This document shows, one piece after another, positions 8,311-17,339 of a stretch of DNA of 64,000 nt. The stretch is from contig DALYLQ010000004.1 of assembly GCA_031976225.1 (NCBI GenBank), positions 1-64,000 of the forward strand, written 5' to 3'. This DNA is from UBA10646 sp003456175 (GTDB lineage Bacteria > Bacteroidota > Bacteroidia > Chitinophagales > Chitinophagaceae). Position numbers and translations under genes: made by a program. Below the pieces are notes generated by a model. The model was given only the letters and a program-made list of their open reading frames with translations. It had not been told where the DNA came from and searched no databases. Every line of letters begins with the position of its first letter. Position 1 is the stretch's first letter.

Positions 8311-9690
8311 TTGGAAAAGATTAAAGTCTTGTTCTTAGTAATGGAGTTTGCACCAGTAAATACAACAGGTAACTTCAGAACACTCAAGTTCGTAAAATAT
8401 ATTTCCTCTTTTGCTATTGAGCCCGTGATAGTTACTCTAAAAGTTGAGCAAGCTAGCACATTTTTTAATGCTCCTATTGACGATAGCCTTTTAAAAGAGA
8501 TTCCTTCGGACATTAATATTTATAGAATTCCATGCAAATCAAATTCCGATGCACCGTTTGGAAAGTTGAGTGATTTTATCAATATATTTTTTAGTATAAA
8601 AGATTCCCTAGGAAAAAGGTGGTGGCCATTTCTGAAAACTGCTATAGGTCCGATAATCGAAAAGCATCAACCTGCAGCCATATATACATCTTTGCCTCCG
8701 TTTTCCACAGGTGGCTTAGCAGTTAAGATATCTAAAAAGTTTAATCTTCCTTTGATACTTGACATGAGGGATTTATGGCTACATTGGTGTATTGGCCCCC
8801 ACAAAAGCTGGATTCATTATTTTCTAACTAAAAAAGCTGAAGAGAGAATTTTTAAACAGGCGAAAGCGATAGTTGTAGTAACACCACAAATGAAGAGTAT
8901 TATTACAAAATCTCACGCAAGCTTATCTGAAAATAAGGTTCATTATATTCCTAATGGATTTGATATGAGTTTAGAAAAAATCATTCCATTTTCTTTCAAT
9001 TCTAGAACTAGTGAAGTAATTATTGGTTATGTGGGTTCATTTTATTATGATCCAAAAAATAGAAATAATTTTTATAAAAAATGGTGGGAAAAAAGACCTC
9101 ATGAAATGATACAGTTTGTTACGGTTAAATCTGATTGGCTTTATAGGTCTCCTTACTTTTTTTTTCGAACTGTCTCCTATATTCGAAAACACTATCCGGA
9201 AATTGGAACGAAGATTCGTATTGAATTTATTGGAAAAAAACCAAACTGGCTCGATGAAATGCTTATTGAGTTTGATTTACAATCATGTTTTACCTCACAT
9301 GGTTTTGTAAATCAAAAGCGATCTATTGAACTTCAAAAAAATTTTGATATCCTACTTGCGACATCCGAAAAAATAGAAAATGGAGAACATTTTTGTTTAC
9401 CATCTAAGATTTTTGATTATGTCGTATCTGGCAAGCCGGTTTTAGGATTTGTAACAAAGGGTATTCAAAAAGACTTCATAGAAAAAAGTGGCATTGGTAT
9501 TGTATGCGATCCTGATGATATCAGTACATCTGTTTCATCAATAGTTAACTTACTAACAAATGGGGCTAATTTTAAACCTGACATAAATTATTTAGCTAAA
9601 TTTGAAAGAAAACAGTTGTCATTAGAATTGGCTAATTTGTTTAAAACTGTGGTTTGCAATCTTGATAGATTTAATGCTCAAGAAGTTTAA
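8311..9690 (+). CDS. Glycosyltransferase, GT-B fold (GT4-like)
   Basis: 459-aa putative glycosyltransferase, probably cytoplasmic or membrane-associated. The N-domain starts 'IKVLFLVMEFAPVNTTGNFR', the usual GT4 entry loop. 'LPPFSTGGLAVKISKKFNLP' and 'LILDMRDLW' are typical of the WbuB-like group. The donor domain includes 'IGYVGSFY', 'FDILLATSEKIENGE' and 'LPSKIFDYVVSGKPVLGFV', which replaces the stricter E-x7-E motif. The start is TTG 8311, since no in-frame ATG precedes the first beta strand. Base composition is notably AT-rich compared with the right half of the window. Donor and acceptor are unknown. About 100 bp of AT-rich DNA separates it from the broken gene that follows. Confidence 0.75.
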   Translation: MEKIKVLFLVMEFAPVNTTGNFRTLKFVKYISSFAIEPVIVTLKVEQASTFFNAPIDDSLLKEIPSDINIYRIPCKSNSDAPFGKLSDFINIFFSIKDSLGKRWWPFLKTAIGPIIEKHQPAAIYTSLPPFSTGGLAVKISKKFNLPLILDMRDLWLHWCIGPHKSWIHYFLTKKAEERIFKQAKAIVVVTPQMKSIITKSHASLSENKVHYIPNGFDMSLEKIIPFSFNSRTSEVIIGYVGSFYYDPKNRNNFYKKWWEKRPHEMIQFVTVKSDWLYRSPYFFFRTVSYIRKHYPEIGTKIRIEFIGKKPNWLDEMLIEFDLQSCFTSHGFVNQKRSIELQKNFDILLATSEKIENGEHFCLPSKIFDYVVSGKPVLGFVTKGIQKDFIEKSGIGIVCDPDDISTSVSSIVNLLTNGANFKPDINYLAKFERKQLSLELANLFKTVVCNLDRFNAQEV

Positions 9691-9794
9691 AATGAACGTA
9701 TACATTTTACTAATGAAAACACTTACATCAAAAAGTTAAATTTAATTGAAAAAATTTTTTCATGAGACATTATGCTAAACGTTTGGTTAAAAAA

Positions 9795-10490
9795 ATGAAA
9801 TTGTGTTAATTCATTTTAGCGCAGTGGAAATATACCCCTCTGTCATGAATTTTATCAAACTACTTGAACAAGAAAAAATTAAAGTAGTAGTTTTTACATC
9901 ATATCCTCCTAAAAAATTTAACTTATTTCGAACTAATTCATGTGTAAAAATAGTTAGAATTGGAACATCTAACTATGATAATAGATACTTGAGATTATTA
10001 AATTATTTTATTTTTTATGCATTTGCGACACTAAAACTTTTTATCAATAGACCTAAGCGTATTCTTTACTTTGAAACCAACTCCTTTTTTCCAATATATT
10101 TATATGTGAGAATTGGTAAAATTATTGGTATAAAAACTAAGCTCTTTTGTCATTATCATGAGTTTACAAGTACCAATGAATATATGAATGGTATGAAATT
10201 AACAAAATGGCTTTATTTTAAAGAGCTTCGGTGCCATAAATATATATGTTGCATATCGCACACAAATACTTATAGGCTTAATGAGTTTATACAGCACACT
10301 GGTTTTCCAATCGAACAATTGTTTTTCCAAATTACCCTCCTATTAATTGGTCGCTGCAATCATAAATAAGATTAATTAAAAGTACACCTCTGAGACTGGT
10401 ATATATTGGAGCATTAGATTTAGATACGATGTATGTGAGAGAAATTGCTGAATGGGTTAAAGGGAAAAGTAGGTATGGTACACCCTAATG
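9795..10490 (+). pseudogene. Broken GT4-family glycosyltransferase, N-terminal and middle part
   Basis: Remains of a glycosyltransferase related to the intact gene at 12237-13370. The longest frame (9803-10369) gives 'VLIHFSAVEIYPSVMNFIKLL' and 'CHYHEFTSTNEYMNGMKLTKW', which align with the N-terminus of that gene. Damage: (1) at 9795 ATG-AAA runs into TGT-TAA, and one extra A would give M-K-I-V-L-I-H-F in frame; (2) at about 10310-10324 the similarity shifts frame to 'FPNYPPINWSLQS', matching MPNYPPLSWYYKQSS of the paralogue; (3) that frame meets TAA at 10363 and continues as 'PLRLVYIGALDLDTMYVREI', matching the paralogue's 'VFAGALGMESMYVREF'; (4) similarity stops near 10480, where a GT2 tail begins. 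The region is very AT-rich. It is not expected to make a working enzyme. Confidence 0.8.
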
Positions 10491-10993
10491 CATATTTGAT
10501 TTCAAAAGAATTAGCTTTAAAAATTGGAGGCTGGGACATATCACTCTCACCATCACCTGATGAAGATGCTGAATATTTTGCTAGAGCTTTAATTAACGCA
10601 TCAAAAATCTTTTTTACTAATGGGTTCAATTATTATCGGAAAGTTTCAGACTATGATTCCCTTTCAAAAAAAAGAAGCCTGAAACATGCAATTGGAGCAT
10701 ACAAAACAACCCAAACCAAATTTGATTATATATTTAAAATGCAAAAAGATGAAATTACAAAAGAATTATATTCAAATCAACTTGCAAACCTCATGTATCA
10801 GTACGCTGCCGAATACCCGATTATTGATGTAATGATTAGGCAAGAATTAAGTAGTGTAGGTATTACAAAGCTTAAATTGATTGAACCAAGTGTTTTCAGT
10901 TTTGTAGCAAATCAATTTGGTTTTAAATTGGCTATGCGTCTTCGGAGTATTAAAAATTTACTTTCAAATAAATTCATGCAAGCAATTTCATAG
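10470..10993 (+). pseudogene. C-terminal fragment of a GT2-family glycosyltransferase
   Basis: An open frame (TTG at 10445, stop at 10991-10993) whose recognisable part starts near 'GMVHPNAYLISKELALKIGG' and continues with 'SPSPDEDAEYFARAL'. This is the acceptor half of GT2 enzymes: the D-x-E-Y-F segment normally lies about 170-190 residues into the protein. The nucleotide-binding GT-A half with its DxD motif is missing. In its place, upstream sequence is the damaged GT4 gene, so this looks like a deletion or recombination junction at about 10460-10485. The C-terminal roughly 110 residues are helical, as in family members. Expression of the fragment cannot be ruled out, but catalysis is unlikely. 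Confidence 0.75.
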
Positions 10994-11036
10994 ACTTTAA
11001 AGAGTAAATTCATTTTCATAGTACGTAAATAGGTGT

Positions 11037-12233
11037 ATGGATATTAAAGATCTGAAAATTGATTATTATAATAGTCACCCTATTCAATATTTTTCACCCA
11101 TGCTTCGATTACTCTCAAAGAAAAGTGACTTGCATGTGTATTATTTTTCCGGTGGAGAGAATAAAGTTTTTTTTGACAAAGGCTTTAACCAGAAAATACA
11201 ATGGGATGTTCCGTTAACAGAAGGTTACCAGCATACATTTCTTAAGAATTATGTTAACAGAAGTGTAAGAGATAATAATTTTTGGGATGTGTTTAATCCT
11301 GGTGTATTTAAAGTCATCAGGAAGAGCCCATCAAAAGTCGTATTGGTAAATGGATGGTCATACAGTTCATTCTGGATGGTGATGATTGCTGCAAAATTAT
11401 TCGGAAAGAAAGTGTGGCTGAGGGCTGAAAATCCTTTAAACCAGGAGTTGAATAAGAGCAGGAAGGTGAAGCTTGTAAAAAATTTCCTTTTCAAGAATCT
11501 ACTCTTTAAATTTTTTGTAAATAAATGTCTTTACATAGGCAATCAAAGCCATGATTTCTTTACACATTATGGTGTGTCAGACGATAGGTTGGTATTTACG
11601 CCATATGCTGTAGATAACATCTTTTTTAATGCTGAATATGAAAAATATAAAGATGAAAAAGAAAGTTTAAGACAGGCACTCAACATTCCATTGCAAAGTA
11701 CAACGATACTTTTTTGCGGAAAATATATTGAGAAGAAAAGACCACTTGATTTACTAAAAGCATTTCATGCACTCGGTAACAAAAGTGCATTTCTTGTGAT
11801 GCTGGGTGAAGGCGAACTGAGGCCGCAAATGGAATCTTATATCAAAGAGAATAACCTGCATAATATTTTGCTTACCGGTTTTGTAAACCAGACAGAAATT
11901 TCAAAATACTATTCTGCAGCCGATATATTTGTTATGTGCTCAGGCATGGGCGAAACATGGGGCTTATCTGTAAATGAAGCAATGAATTTTGCATTGCCTG
12001 TAGTTGTTTCAGAAACATGTGGCTCCAGTTACGACCTGGTAGAGCAGGGTGTAAATGGTTATAGTTTTCCTGAAGGTGATATTGAACAACTAACATTTTG
12101 TATACAGCAGTTGTTGCAGGATCATCAGTTAAGAATATCTGCGGGAAAAAAATCGAAAGAAATCATCAGTAATTACAGCATAGAAAAGACGGTTGATAAT
12201 ATTATAGCTGCTTTGGAGCAGGAAGGTTCATAA
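11037..12233 (+). CDS. GT4-family glycosyltransferase
   Basis: 398-aa GT-B glycosyltransferase. The N-terminus 'KIDYYNSHPIQYFSPMLRLL' is a recognisable entry motif of a Bacteroidota and cyanobacterial GT4 group. The acceptor domain continues to about residue 200. The donor domain shows 'ILFCGKYIEKKRPLDLLKAF', 'LLTGFVNQTEISKYYSAADI' and the catalytic-pocket segment 'GETWGLSVNEAMNFALPVVV', with the E-x7-E spacing. ATG 11037 gives a complete N-terminus. It ends 3 bp before the next glycosyltransferase, so both are probably co-transcribed. GC content is higher than in the decayed stretch before it. The sugar specificity is unknown. Confidence 0.85.
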   Translation: MDIKDLKIDYYNSHPIQYFSPMLRLLSKKSDLHVYYFSGGENKVFFDKGFNQKIQWDVPLTEGYQHTFLKNYVNRSVRDNNFWDVFNPGVFKVIRKSPSKVVLVNGWSYSSFWMVMIAAKLFGKKVWLRAENPLNQELNKSRKVKLVKNFLFKNLLFKFFVNKCLYIGNQSHDFFTHYGVSDDRLVFTPYAVDNIFFNAEYEKYKDEKESLRQALNIPLQSTTILFCGKYIEKKRPLDLLKAFHALGNKSAFLVMLGEGELRPQMESYIKENNLHNILLTGFVNQTEISKYYSAADIFVMCSGMGETWGLSVNEAMNFALPVVVSETCGSSYDLVEQGVNGYSFPEGDIEQLTFCIQQLLQDHQLRISAGKKSKEIISNYSIEKTVDNIIAALEQEGS

Positions 12234-12236
12234 CAC

Positions 12237-13370
12237 ATGGAAAGAGGTAAAACCAAAATTGCCTTACTGCATTATCAGCCACTGGAAAAATATCCACCTG
12301 TTATTAATCTCATCAACTTTCTTGCTGAACGAGAAGAATCTATACAGACCTGGATATTTACAACTGATAATATTAACAGGAATAATTGGTATCAGCATAA
12401 AAGTAAAACAATAGCAATCAGGCGATCACCAGCAACTTGTGAAAGTCGAGTGCAACGTTATACCAGCCACCTATTATTTTTTATAAAAGCATTTTTGTAT
12501 TTGGTATACTACAAGCCAAGCGTATTGGTAGTATATGAAACATATTCATGCCTGCCGGCTTATGCATATTTGAAAATGAATAAAAGTGTGCGAGTGCTAA
12601 TGCATCATCACGAATTTGTAAGCGATGCAGAAGTGCAGGACGGAACAAAATATTTTCAGTTCTTAACAGGAATTGAAGAAAAGTTGTTGTTAAAGGCTGA
12701 ATGGATTTCGCAAACTAATATAGACAGGCTTCAATTGTATAAAAAAAGATTTCCGCACATATCAGCAGATGTATTTAGAGTGATGCCTAATTATCCCCCA
12801 TTGTCGTGGTATTATAAGCAATCATCTCAAAACAAAATCATCAGTCATTTCGTATTTGCCGGAGCATTAGGTATGGAATCGATGTATGTGAGGGAATTTT
12901 CTGAGTGGATTCATTCAATGAATGGTGCCGTTACATGGAACATCTATTCCAACAATCTTGCAAAAGAGGCAGAACAGTTTTTTAAAGAACTTGATTCTCC
13001 TTTTATCATTTTCAATGAAAGTGTTCCTTATAACCAGTTACCAGGTATTTTACGTAAGTATGATGCCGGTGTAATATTATACAAAGGTATTAATGAAAAC
13101 CAGCAGCTTAGTGTACCTAATAAACTGATAGAATATTATGCCTGTGGTTTAGATATATGGTGCCCCAAAGAACTTGTTTCATCGGCTGCGTTTAAGAAAG
13201 AGTATCATATAGATTCAATAAAGATGATTGATTTTAAAGATGTAAATTCTTTCAATTCAAATCTTATAAAAGAACATTCACCCTCTGATGCCGTATTTAC
13301 AGCAGAGAGTGAGTACAATGTAATGTTGAATGCTATCTTAGAAAAACAACAATACAAAACGTTTCAGTGA
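12237..13370 (+). CDS. Glycosyltransferase, GT4-like
   Basis: 377-aa putative glycosyltransferase, an intact relative of the pseudogene at 9795-10490. The N-domain reads 'KIALLHYQPLEKYPPVINLI' with 'MHHHEFVSDAEVQDGTKYFQ' near residue 120. The linker 'VMPNYPPLSWYY' and the donor-domain start 'FVFAGALGMESMYVREFSEW' follow. 'PNKLIEYYACGLDIWCPKEL' near the C-terminus is the nucleotide-sugar binding region. Relatives are common in Bacteroidota capsule loci. The stop overlaps the next gene's GTG start by 4 bp (GTGA), implying coupling. Function is assigned at fold level only; substrate unknown. Confidence 0.75.
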   Translation: MERGKTKIALLHYQPLEKYPPVINLINFLAEREESIQTWIFTTDNINRNNWYQHKSKTIAIRRSPATCESRVQRYTSHLLFFIKAFLYLVYYKPSVLVVYETYSCLPAYAYLKMNKSVRVLMHHHEFVSDAEVQDGTKYFQFLTGIEEKLLLKAEWISQTNIDRLQLYKKRFPHISADVFRVMPNYPPLSWYYKQSSQNKIISHFVFAGALGMESMYVREFSEWIHSMNGAVTWNIYSNNLAKEAEQFFKELDSPFIIFNESVPYNQLPGILRKYDAGVILYKGINENQQLSVPNKLIEYYACGLDIWCPKELVSSAAFKKEYHIDSIKMIDFKDVNSFNSNLIKEHSPSDAVFTAESEYNVMLNAILEKQQYKTFQ

Positions 13371-14189
13371 CTTCTAATCCAGTTGTAAAATCTTTAGTGT
13401 GGTGTAAATTACCAAAAGCAGGTTTGGGTAACCAATTGTTTTCTTTAATGAAGGCGATGGTGTTTGCTAATTTAAATCATCTGCCATTGGTTGTTACTGG
13501 ATATAACCAAATAAAGATTGGGCCATACCTGCGTGGAGAAAAATCGAAAAGAAAGTATAGGAGGTTTTTTGCTTTTCAGAAGAGTATTATTGGTGAACAA
13601 GTAGAAAAATTAAAGCTGAAGTTTTTTGCTAGTTATAAAAAAGTATTTGAACCATCGCTTTCAGCTGTTGTAGTGAATGAACCAACCGTATTTGTGTTTT
13701 CAGCTATTCCGCATTGGCAACATTTTTTTGATGATCTGAGGCAACACAGGCCACTGGTGAAAGAATTATTTCATCAGTCACTTTCTGCTAATGTAAAAAG
13801 TGAATTAGCATCAAAGCAAAGCCCTGAAATTGGCGTTCACATACGAATGGGAGATTTCAGGTCATTAAAAGCGGGTGAAGATTTCAAGAATGTAGGTGCA
13901 GTAAGAACACCGGAAACCTATTTTAGAATCGATAGAAGCCGTGAGAAATACTAATGGCAATAAAAAAGTATCAGTATTCACTGATGGATATAAAAAAGAA
14001 TTTCAACTGATTTTTTCTTTACCAAACCTCGAGCTTGTTGAAGGCAACTCTGATATTGTTGATCTCATCCTGCTTAGCATGAGTGAAACTATGATACTAT
14101 CTGCTGGCAGCACATTTAGTTACTGGGCTGCTTTTTTAGGTGAAGGAGAATTTATTCAACACCCCGACCATATAATACAAATAAGATGA
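13367..14189 (+). pseudogene. GT11-like (alpha-1,2-fucosyltransferase family) gene with a frameshift
   Basis: Two overlapping frames together spell one GT11-like protein of about 274 aa. Frame one (GTG 13367 to stop 13954) has the donor-binding start 'AGLGNQLFSLMKAM' and the family signature HIRMGDF, comparable to HxRRGDY. Frame two (to 14189) supplies 'VSVFTDGYKKEF' and the C-terminal 'SAGSTFSYWAAFLGE'. The join is at about 13920-13925: after 'TPETYF', restoring one T gives '-LESIEAVRNTNGNKKV', a smooth family-like helix, whereas the present frame ends 'RIDRSREKY'. The missing base lies in a run of T, so either a real mutation or a sequencing error is possible. The end overlaps the FkbM gene by ATGA. 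GT11 enzymes move fucose from GDP-fucose, but no GDP-fucose genes are visible here. Confidence 0.75.
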
Positions 14190-15082
14190 CAAGGTCTTCA
14201 TTACATTGGATTAGACATTTTTTGCAGAACAAGCCTTTTCTAAGGCAACTCGTTGGGTATTATGCTGCCTCTTCAGGGCTAATGGATAAGCATGTAATGA
14301 AGTATCCGCTTTCTGGTGTTTGGAAGAGTCGCATTGCAGATGTATTAGCATGTAAAGACAATGCGTATATACCACGTTGCGAAAATGCAGGTGATGTTGT
14401 AATAGGTAAACAGATCTTGTGCAACGGCATTAAAATTCACCTGGGCAGTTATTATGGTGCGGAGTATAGCCAGATGTTGTTTAAAAATAAAGGTGTGCAT
14501 GAGCCGCAGGAAGAGAGAGTGTTCAAAGAAGTATTAAAACTGATGCCCAATGGTGCTACTATGATAGAGATGGGCGCATTCTGGAGTTTTTACTCAATGT
14601 GGTTTAATAAATGTGTACCTGCTGCCAAAAATTTTATGATAGAGCCAGACTCATTCAATATGGGTAATGGTAAAAGAAATTTTAACCTCAATAACATGAA
14701 CGGTAAGTTTATTCAGGCGTTTATTGCAGATACGCCTGTAACAGAAGGCCCTGTTCCTGCCGTTACGATTGATTCAATCATCGCTTCAGAAAATATTGGT
14801 TTCGTTCACGTGTTACATAGCGATATACAAGGCTATGAACACAAAATGTTGCATGGTGCTGTTAATGCTTTTAATAATAAGAAGATTGGTTATGTATTTA
14901 TATCAACCCATTCGCAGGAAGTGCATGAGGCTTGCCGTGAATTTTTGAAAAGCTACCAATTTTCCATTATTGCAGAAGCAGATATGAAAGATACTTTTTC
15001 TGAAGATGGGTTAATTGCTGCGCAAGCACCTTATGTTCAGCAACTTCCTTTTATACAATTAGACCTTAAAACAAAGCAATAG
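14186..15082 (+). CDS. FkbM-family SAM-dependent methyltransferase
   Basis: 298-aa methyltransferase likely to O-methylate a sugar hydroxyl of the glycan. The SAM-binding motif I region is 'GATMIEMGAFWSFYSMWF' (about 128-145), with Glu-Met-Gly in place of the usual D-x-G. An acidic 'FMIEPDSFNMGNGKRNF' forms motif II. The FkbM hallmark 'VTIDSIIASENIGFVHVLHS' with 'DIQGYEHKMLHGA' follows. The N-terminal 100 residues are less conserved. It overlaps the broken GT11-like gene by ATGA and is followed directly (no gap) by the CgeB-like gene. Family assignment is firm; the acceptor position is not known. Confidence 0.85.
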   Translation: MTRSSLHWIRHFLQNKPFLRQLVGYYAASSGLMDKHVMKYPLSGVWKSRIADVLACKDNAYIPRCENAGDVVIGKQILCNGIKIHLGSYYGAEYSQMLFKNKGVHEPQEERVFKEVLKLMPNGATMIEMGAFWSFYSMWFNKCVPAAKNFMIEPDSFNMGNGKRNFNLNNMNGKFIQAFIADTPVTEGPVPAVTIDSIIASENIGFVHVLHSDIQGYEHKMLHGAVNAFNNKKIGYVFISTHSQEVHEACREFLKSYQFSIIAEADMKDTFSEDGLIAAQAPYVQQLPFIQLDLKTKQ

Positions 15083-16150
15083 ATGAAGGTTTTAATTGTA
15101 GGGTCTTATAATGTTTGGTCAATAGAAAAAATCTATTTCAAACATTTAACTGAATTGGGTGTTGAAGTAGAAATATTTGCTGCACAGAATTATTTTACTG
15201 AGAAATACAATTGTTCAATTCTTTCAAAAATTGCATTTAAACTGGGTGTTGTTGATTACTATAAACAGATCAATCAACAGTTAATTGAACTTGTTAGTAA
15301 AGGTAACTTTGATTTCATTTGGATATTTAAGGGGATGGAAATTTACCCGCAAACATTACAGCGGATTAAAAAGTACAATGTACACTTGGTAAACTATAAC
15401 CCTGATAATCCATTCATCTTTAGTGGTAAGGGTAGCGGCAATAGAAATGTTACTGATTCAATAGACTTATATGACTTCTATTTCACTTATAACCTAGAAG
15501 TAAAAAAAGAAATAGAAGGAAGACTTCAAAAACCGGTTTACTGGTTGCCATTTGGTTTTGAAGTTTCTGAAGCCGAATATCAAAACTCACTTAAAGCCAA
15601 AGAAGTATTGAAAGTTTGTTTTGTAGGCAACCCAGATGAAAACAGGGTTCAGTTAATAAAAGCCATAGCGGCTGCAGGTTTTGAAGTGGATGTGTACGGA
15701 CATGGATGGCATAAAGTTTTACAGGGGAAAAACATTACTTGTTTTGATGCTGTGTACCTGCCTCAGGTGTACAGCATATTACGTAAGTACAGGGTGCAGT
15801 TAAACCCCTTACGGCCGCATAACAAACTCTCTCATGGAATGAGAACTTTTGAAGTTCCATCTGTTGGAGGTATCATGTTAACAGAAGACACACCAGAACA
15901 TCGCATTTTTTTTGAAGAAGGAAAAGATATTTTTTTATATACAGATATTAATAGCTGTATAAGTCAAATTGAAATGCTTCTGAACTTAAATAAAAACATA
16001 GCTTATGATATAAGATTAGAAGCTAGAAAAAAAAGCTTATCGCAAGGTTATGATTATAAAAGTAGGTCAATAAGTGTAAAAAAAATTTTTGAGAAGCATT
16101 GTGTATTTGATTTAAAGGAAGGAACTTCCACACTGAAATCAATTTTATAA
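15083..16150 (+). CDS. CgeB-like glycosyltransferase family protein
   Basis: 355-aa protein resembling spore-coat CgeB and DUF3880-containing glycosyltransferases. N-domain 'MKVLIVGSYNVWSIEKIYFK', 'FIWIFKGMEIYPQTL', then 'VNYNPDNPFIFSG', a segment typical of the group. The C-domain has 'VCFVGNPDENRVQLIKAI', 'VDVYGHGWHK' and 'LSHGMRTFEVPSVGGIMLTE', where the R-T-F-E-x-P-x-x-G motif binds the donor nucleotide in the family. The start ATG abuts the FkbM stop codon. It ends with about 300 bp before the next intact gene, part of which is an orphan reading frame. Substrate unknown. Confidence 0.75.
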   Translation: MKVLIVGSYNVWSIEKIYFKHLTELGVEVEIFAAQNYFTEKYNCSILSKIAFKLGVVDYYKQINQQLIELVSKGNFDFIWIFKGMEIYPQTLQRIKKYNVHLVNYNPDNPFIFSGKGSGNRNVTDSIDLYDFYFTYNLEVKKEIEGRLQKPVYWLPFGFEVSEAEYQNSLKAKEVLKVCFVGNPDENRVQLIKAIAAAGFEVDVYGHGWHKVLQGKNITCFDAVYLPQVYSILRKYRVQLNPLRPHNKLSHGMRTFEVPSVGGIMLTEDTPEHRIFFEEGKDIFLYTDINSCISQIEMLLNLNKNIAYDIRLEARKKSLSQGYDYKSRSISVKKIFEKHCVFDLKEGTSTLKSIL

Positions 16151-16242
16151 AGATTTGCGTATTCTCATAATAAGGTGTCTGTATAAAATATTACAATTTT
16201 TATGAGAAAAGTTATGTTTACTTTGATATTATCGATTTTTAA

Positions 16243-16455
16243 TTTTGGGACAACAGTTATGCTGATTTTTGGATTAAACAAAATACTCTTCTCATAGCAA
16301 AAAGAGAAGGCTTCCATGCATTGCAACTTTTATCTGCAAGAGCTTTAACCTTTGTTCATCTTGTTTTATTTCATAAGCAAAGCAATGAGTTAGTTGCAAA
16401 AAGTCACTTTTTTTATTTAAAACTAGACTTAAGAATTTATTCAACACTAATATGA
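16243..16455 (+). pseudogene. Orphan C-terminal remnant of an unidentified gene
   Basis: An open frame of 70 codons without a usable start codon. It begins after TAA 16240-16242 and ends in TGA 16453-16455, which overlaps the next gene's ATG at 16452 (ATGA). That coupling-type overlap is what most neighbouring gene pairs in this locus use, so this looks like the surviving 3' end of a gene whose body was deleted. The peptide includes 'FWIKQNTLLIAKREGFHALQ' and 'ALTFVHLVLFHKQSNE'. I do not recognise the family. The 90 bp before it (16151-16242) is AT-rich with no gene that I can support; a 31-codon ATG frame at 16202 overlaps it out of phase and looks fortuitous. Confidence 0.5.
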
Positions 16456-17339
16456 GGAAAAGGATAATAATATTTATACCTGCTTATAATGCAGAAACAA
16501 CTATATTAGATACATTAAAAGCTGTAGATGAAGCTATTTTGCATTACGGTGTTGAAATCCCTGTGATTGTTGTTAACGATTGCTCTACTGATAAAACAGG
16601 TTTAGTTATTCAAAGTTTTGTAGAAGTTAAGACTTATTTTATTTATGAAGAAAATTCAGAAAATAGGGGTGAAAGGGGCACAATTGAATATTATTTTGAA
16701 GAACTAAGGCTACAATATGATTGGGTTTTTTTGATTCATGCTGATGATATTCCTAAAAAAGAATGGATATCAACAATGGCAAAAGTTATTAGTGATGTAA
16801 ATGACAGTGAATACTTTACAGTATGGTCAAGCTATGATAACTTACTGCATGAAAATGGAAAAATAATAGGCGGAGATAATCAAGGGGATATAGTAATGAA
16901 TAACTGGACTCCAAAAGATGCAGCTAACTTTTTAGCTAAAATTACAGCAAGTTACCATGTATCTGGAGCGGCTATTAATTTGAAACTTTATTTTCAAATC
17001 GGAGGTTTTAAAGCTTTCTTGCAACAGTATGGAGATTCTGTATTTTACGCGTCTGGTATTTTAAAAGGTTATAAAGATGTTTACATTCGCCAAACGCTTA
17101 CATATTATAGAATAATAAAATCATCTGTTTCCTTTGTTTCTAAGAGAACAAATAGGGATATAAAGGAAATAATTTATATAATCGATACATTTTCTTCTAT
17201 TCTAACCCCCTACCATATTAAAAAAATTAAATCTTTTGCTAGAAATCTTTTAATAAGGCGATTTGTAAAAAGTATGCTATCGTTAAATTTTGTTTTCATG
17301 TGGAATAATTTTAAATGGATAATACGCTTAGGTATATGA
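16452..17339 (+). CDS. GT2-family glycosyltransferase
   Basis: 295-aa GT-A fold enzyme. The N-terminus 'IIIFIPAYNAETTILDTLKA' is the family nucleotide-binding start. 'IVVNDCSTDKTG' and 'RGERGTIEYYFEEL' follow, then the metal-binding 'LIHADDIPKKEW', where ADD is the DxD equivalent at about residue 97. 'YHVSGAAINLKLYFQIGGF' is the acceptor-side helix. The C-terminal 60 residues are basic and amphipathic and may bind the membrane. The gene lies in an ATGA overlap on both sides (orphan remnant upstream, wzy-like gene downstream). Very AT-rich. Donor sugar not predictable. Confidence 0.85.
   Translation: MRKRIIIFIPAYNAETTILDTLKAVDEAILHYGVEIPVIVVNDCSTDKTGLVIQSFVEVKTYFIYEENSENRGERGTIEYYFEELRLQYDWVFLIHADDIPKKEWISTMAKVISDVNDSEYFTVWSSYDNLLHENGKIIGGDNQGDIVMNNWTPKDAANFLAKITASYHVSGAAINLKLYFQIGGFKAFLQQYGDSVFYASGILKGYKDVYIRQTLTYYRIIKSSVSFVSKRTNRDIKEIIYIIDTFSSILTPYHIKKIKSFARNLLIRRFVKSMLSLNFVFMWNNFKWIIRLGI

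Noticed and set aside
16202..16297. 31-codon ATG frame before the GT2 gene
   Set aside because: Out of phase with the orphan remnant, AT-rich and hydrophobic by composition; nothing supports translation.
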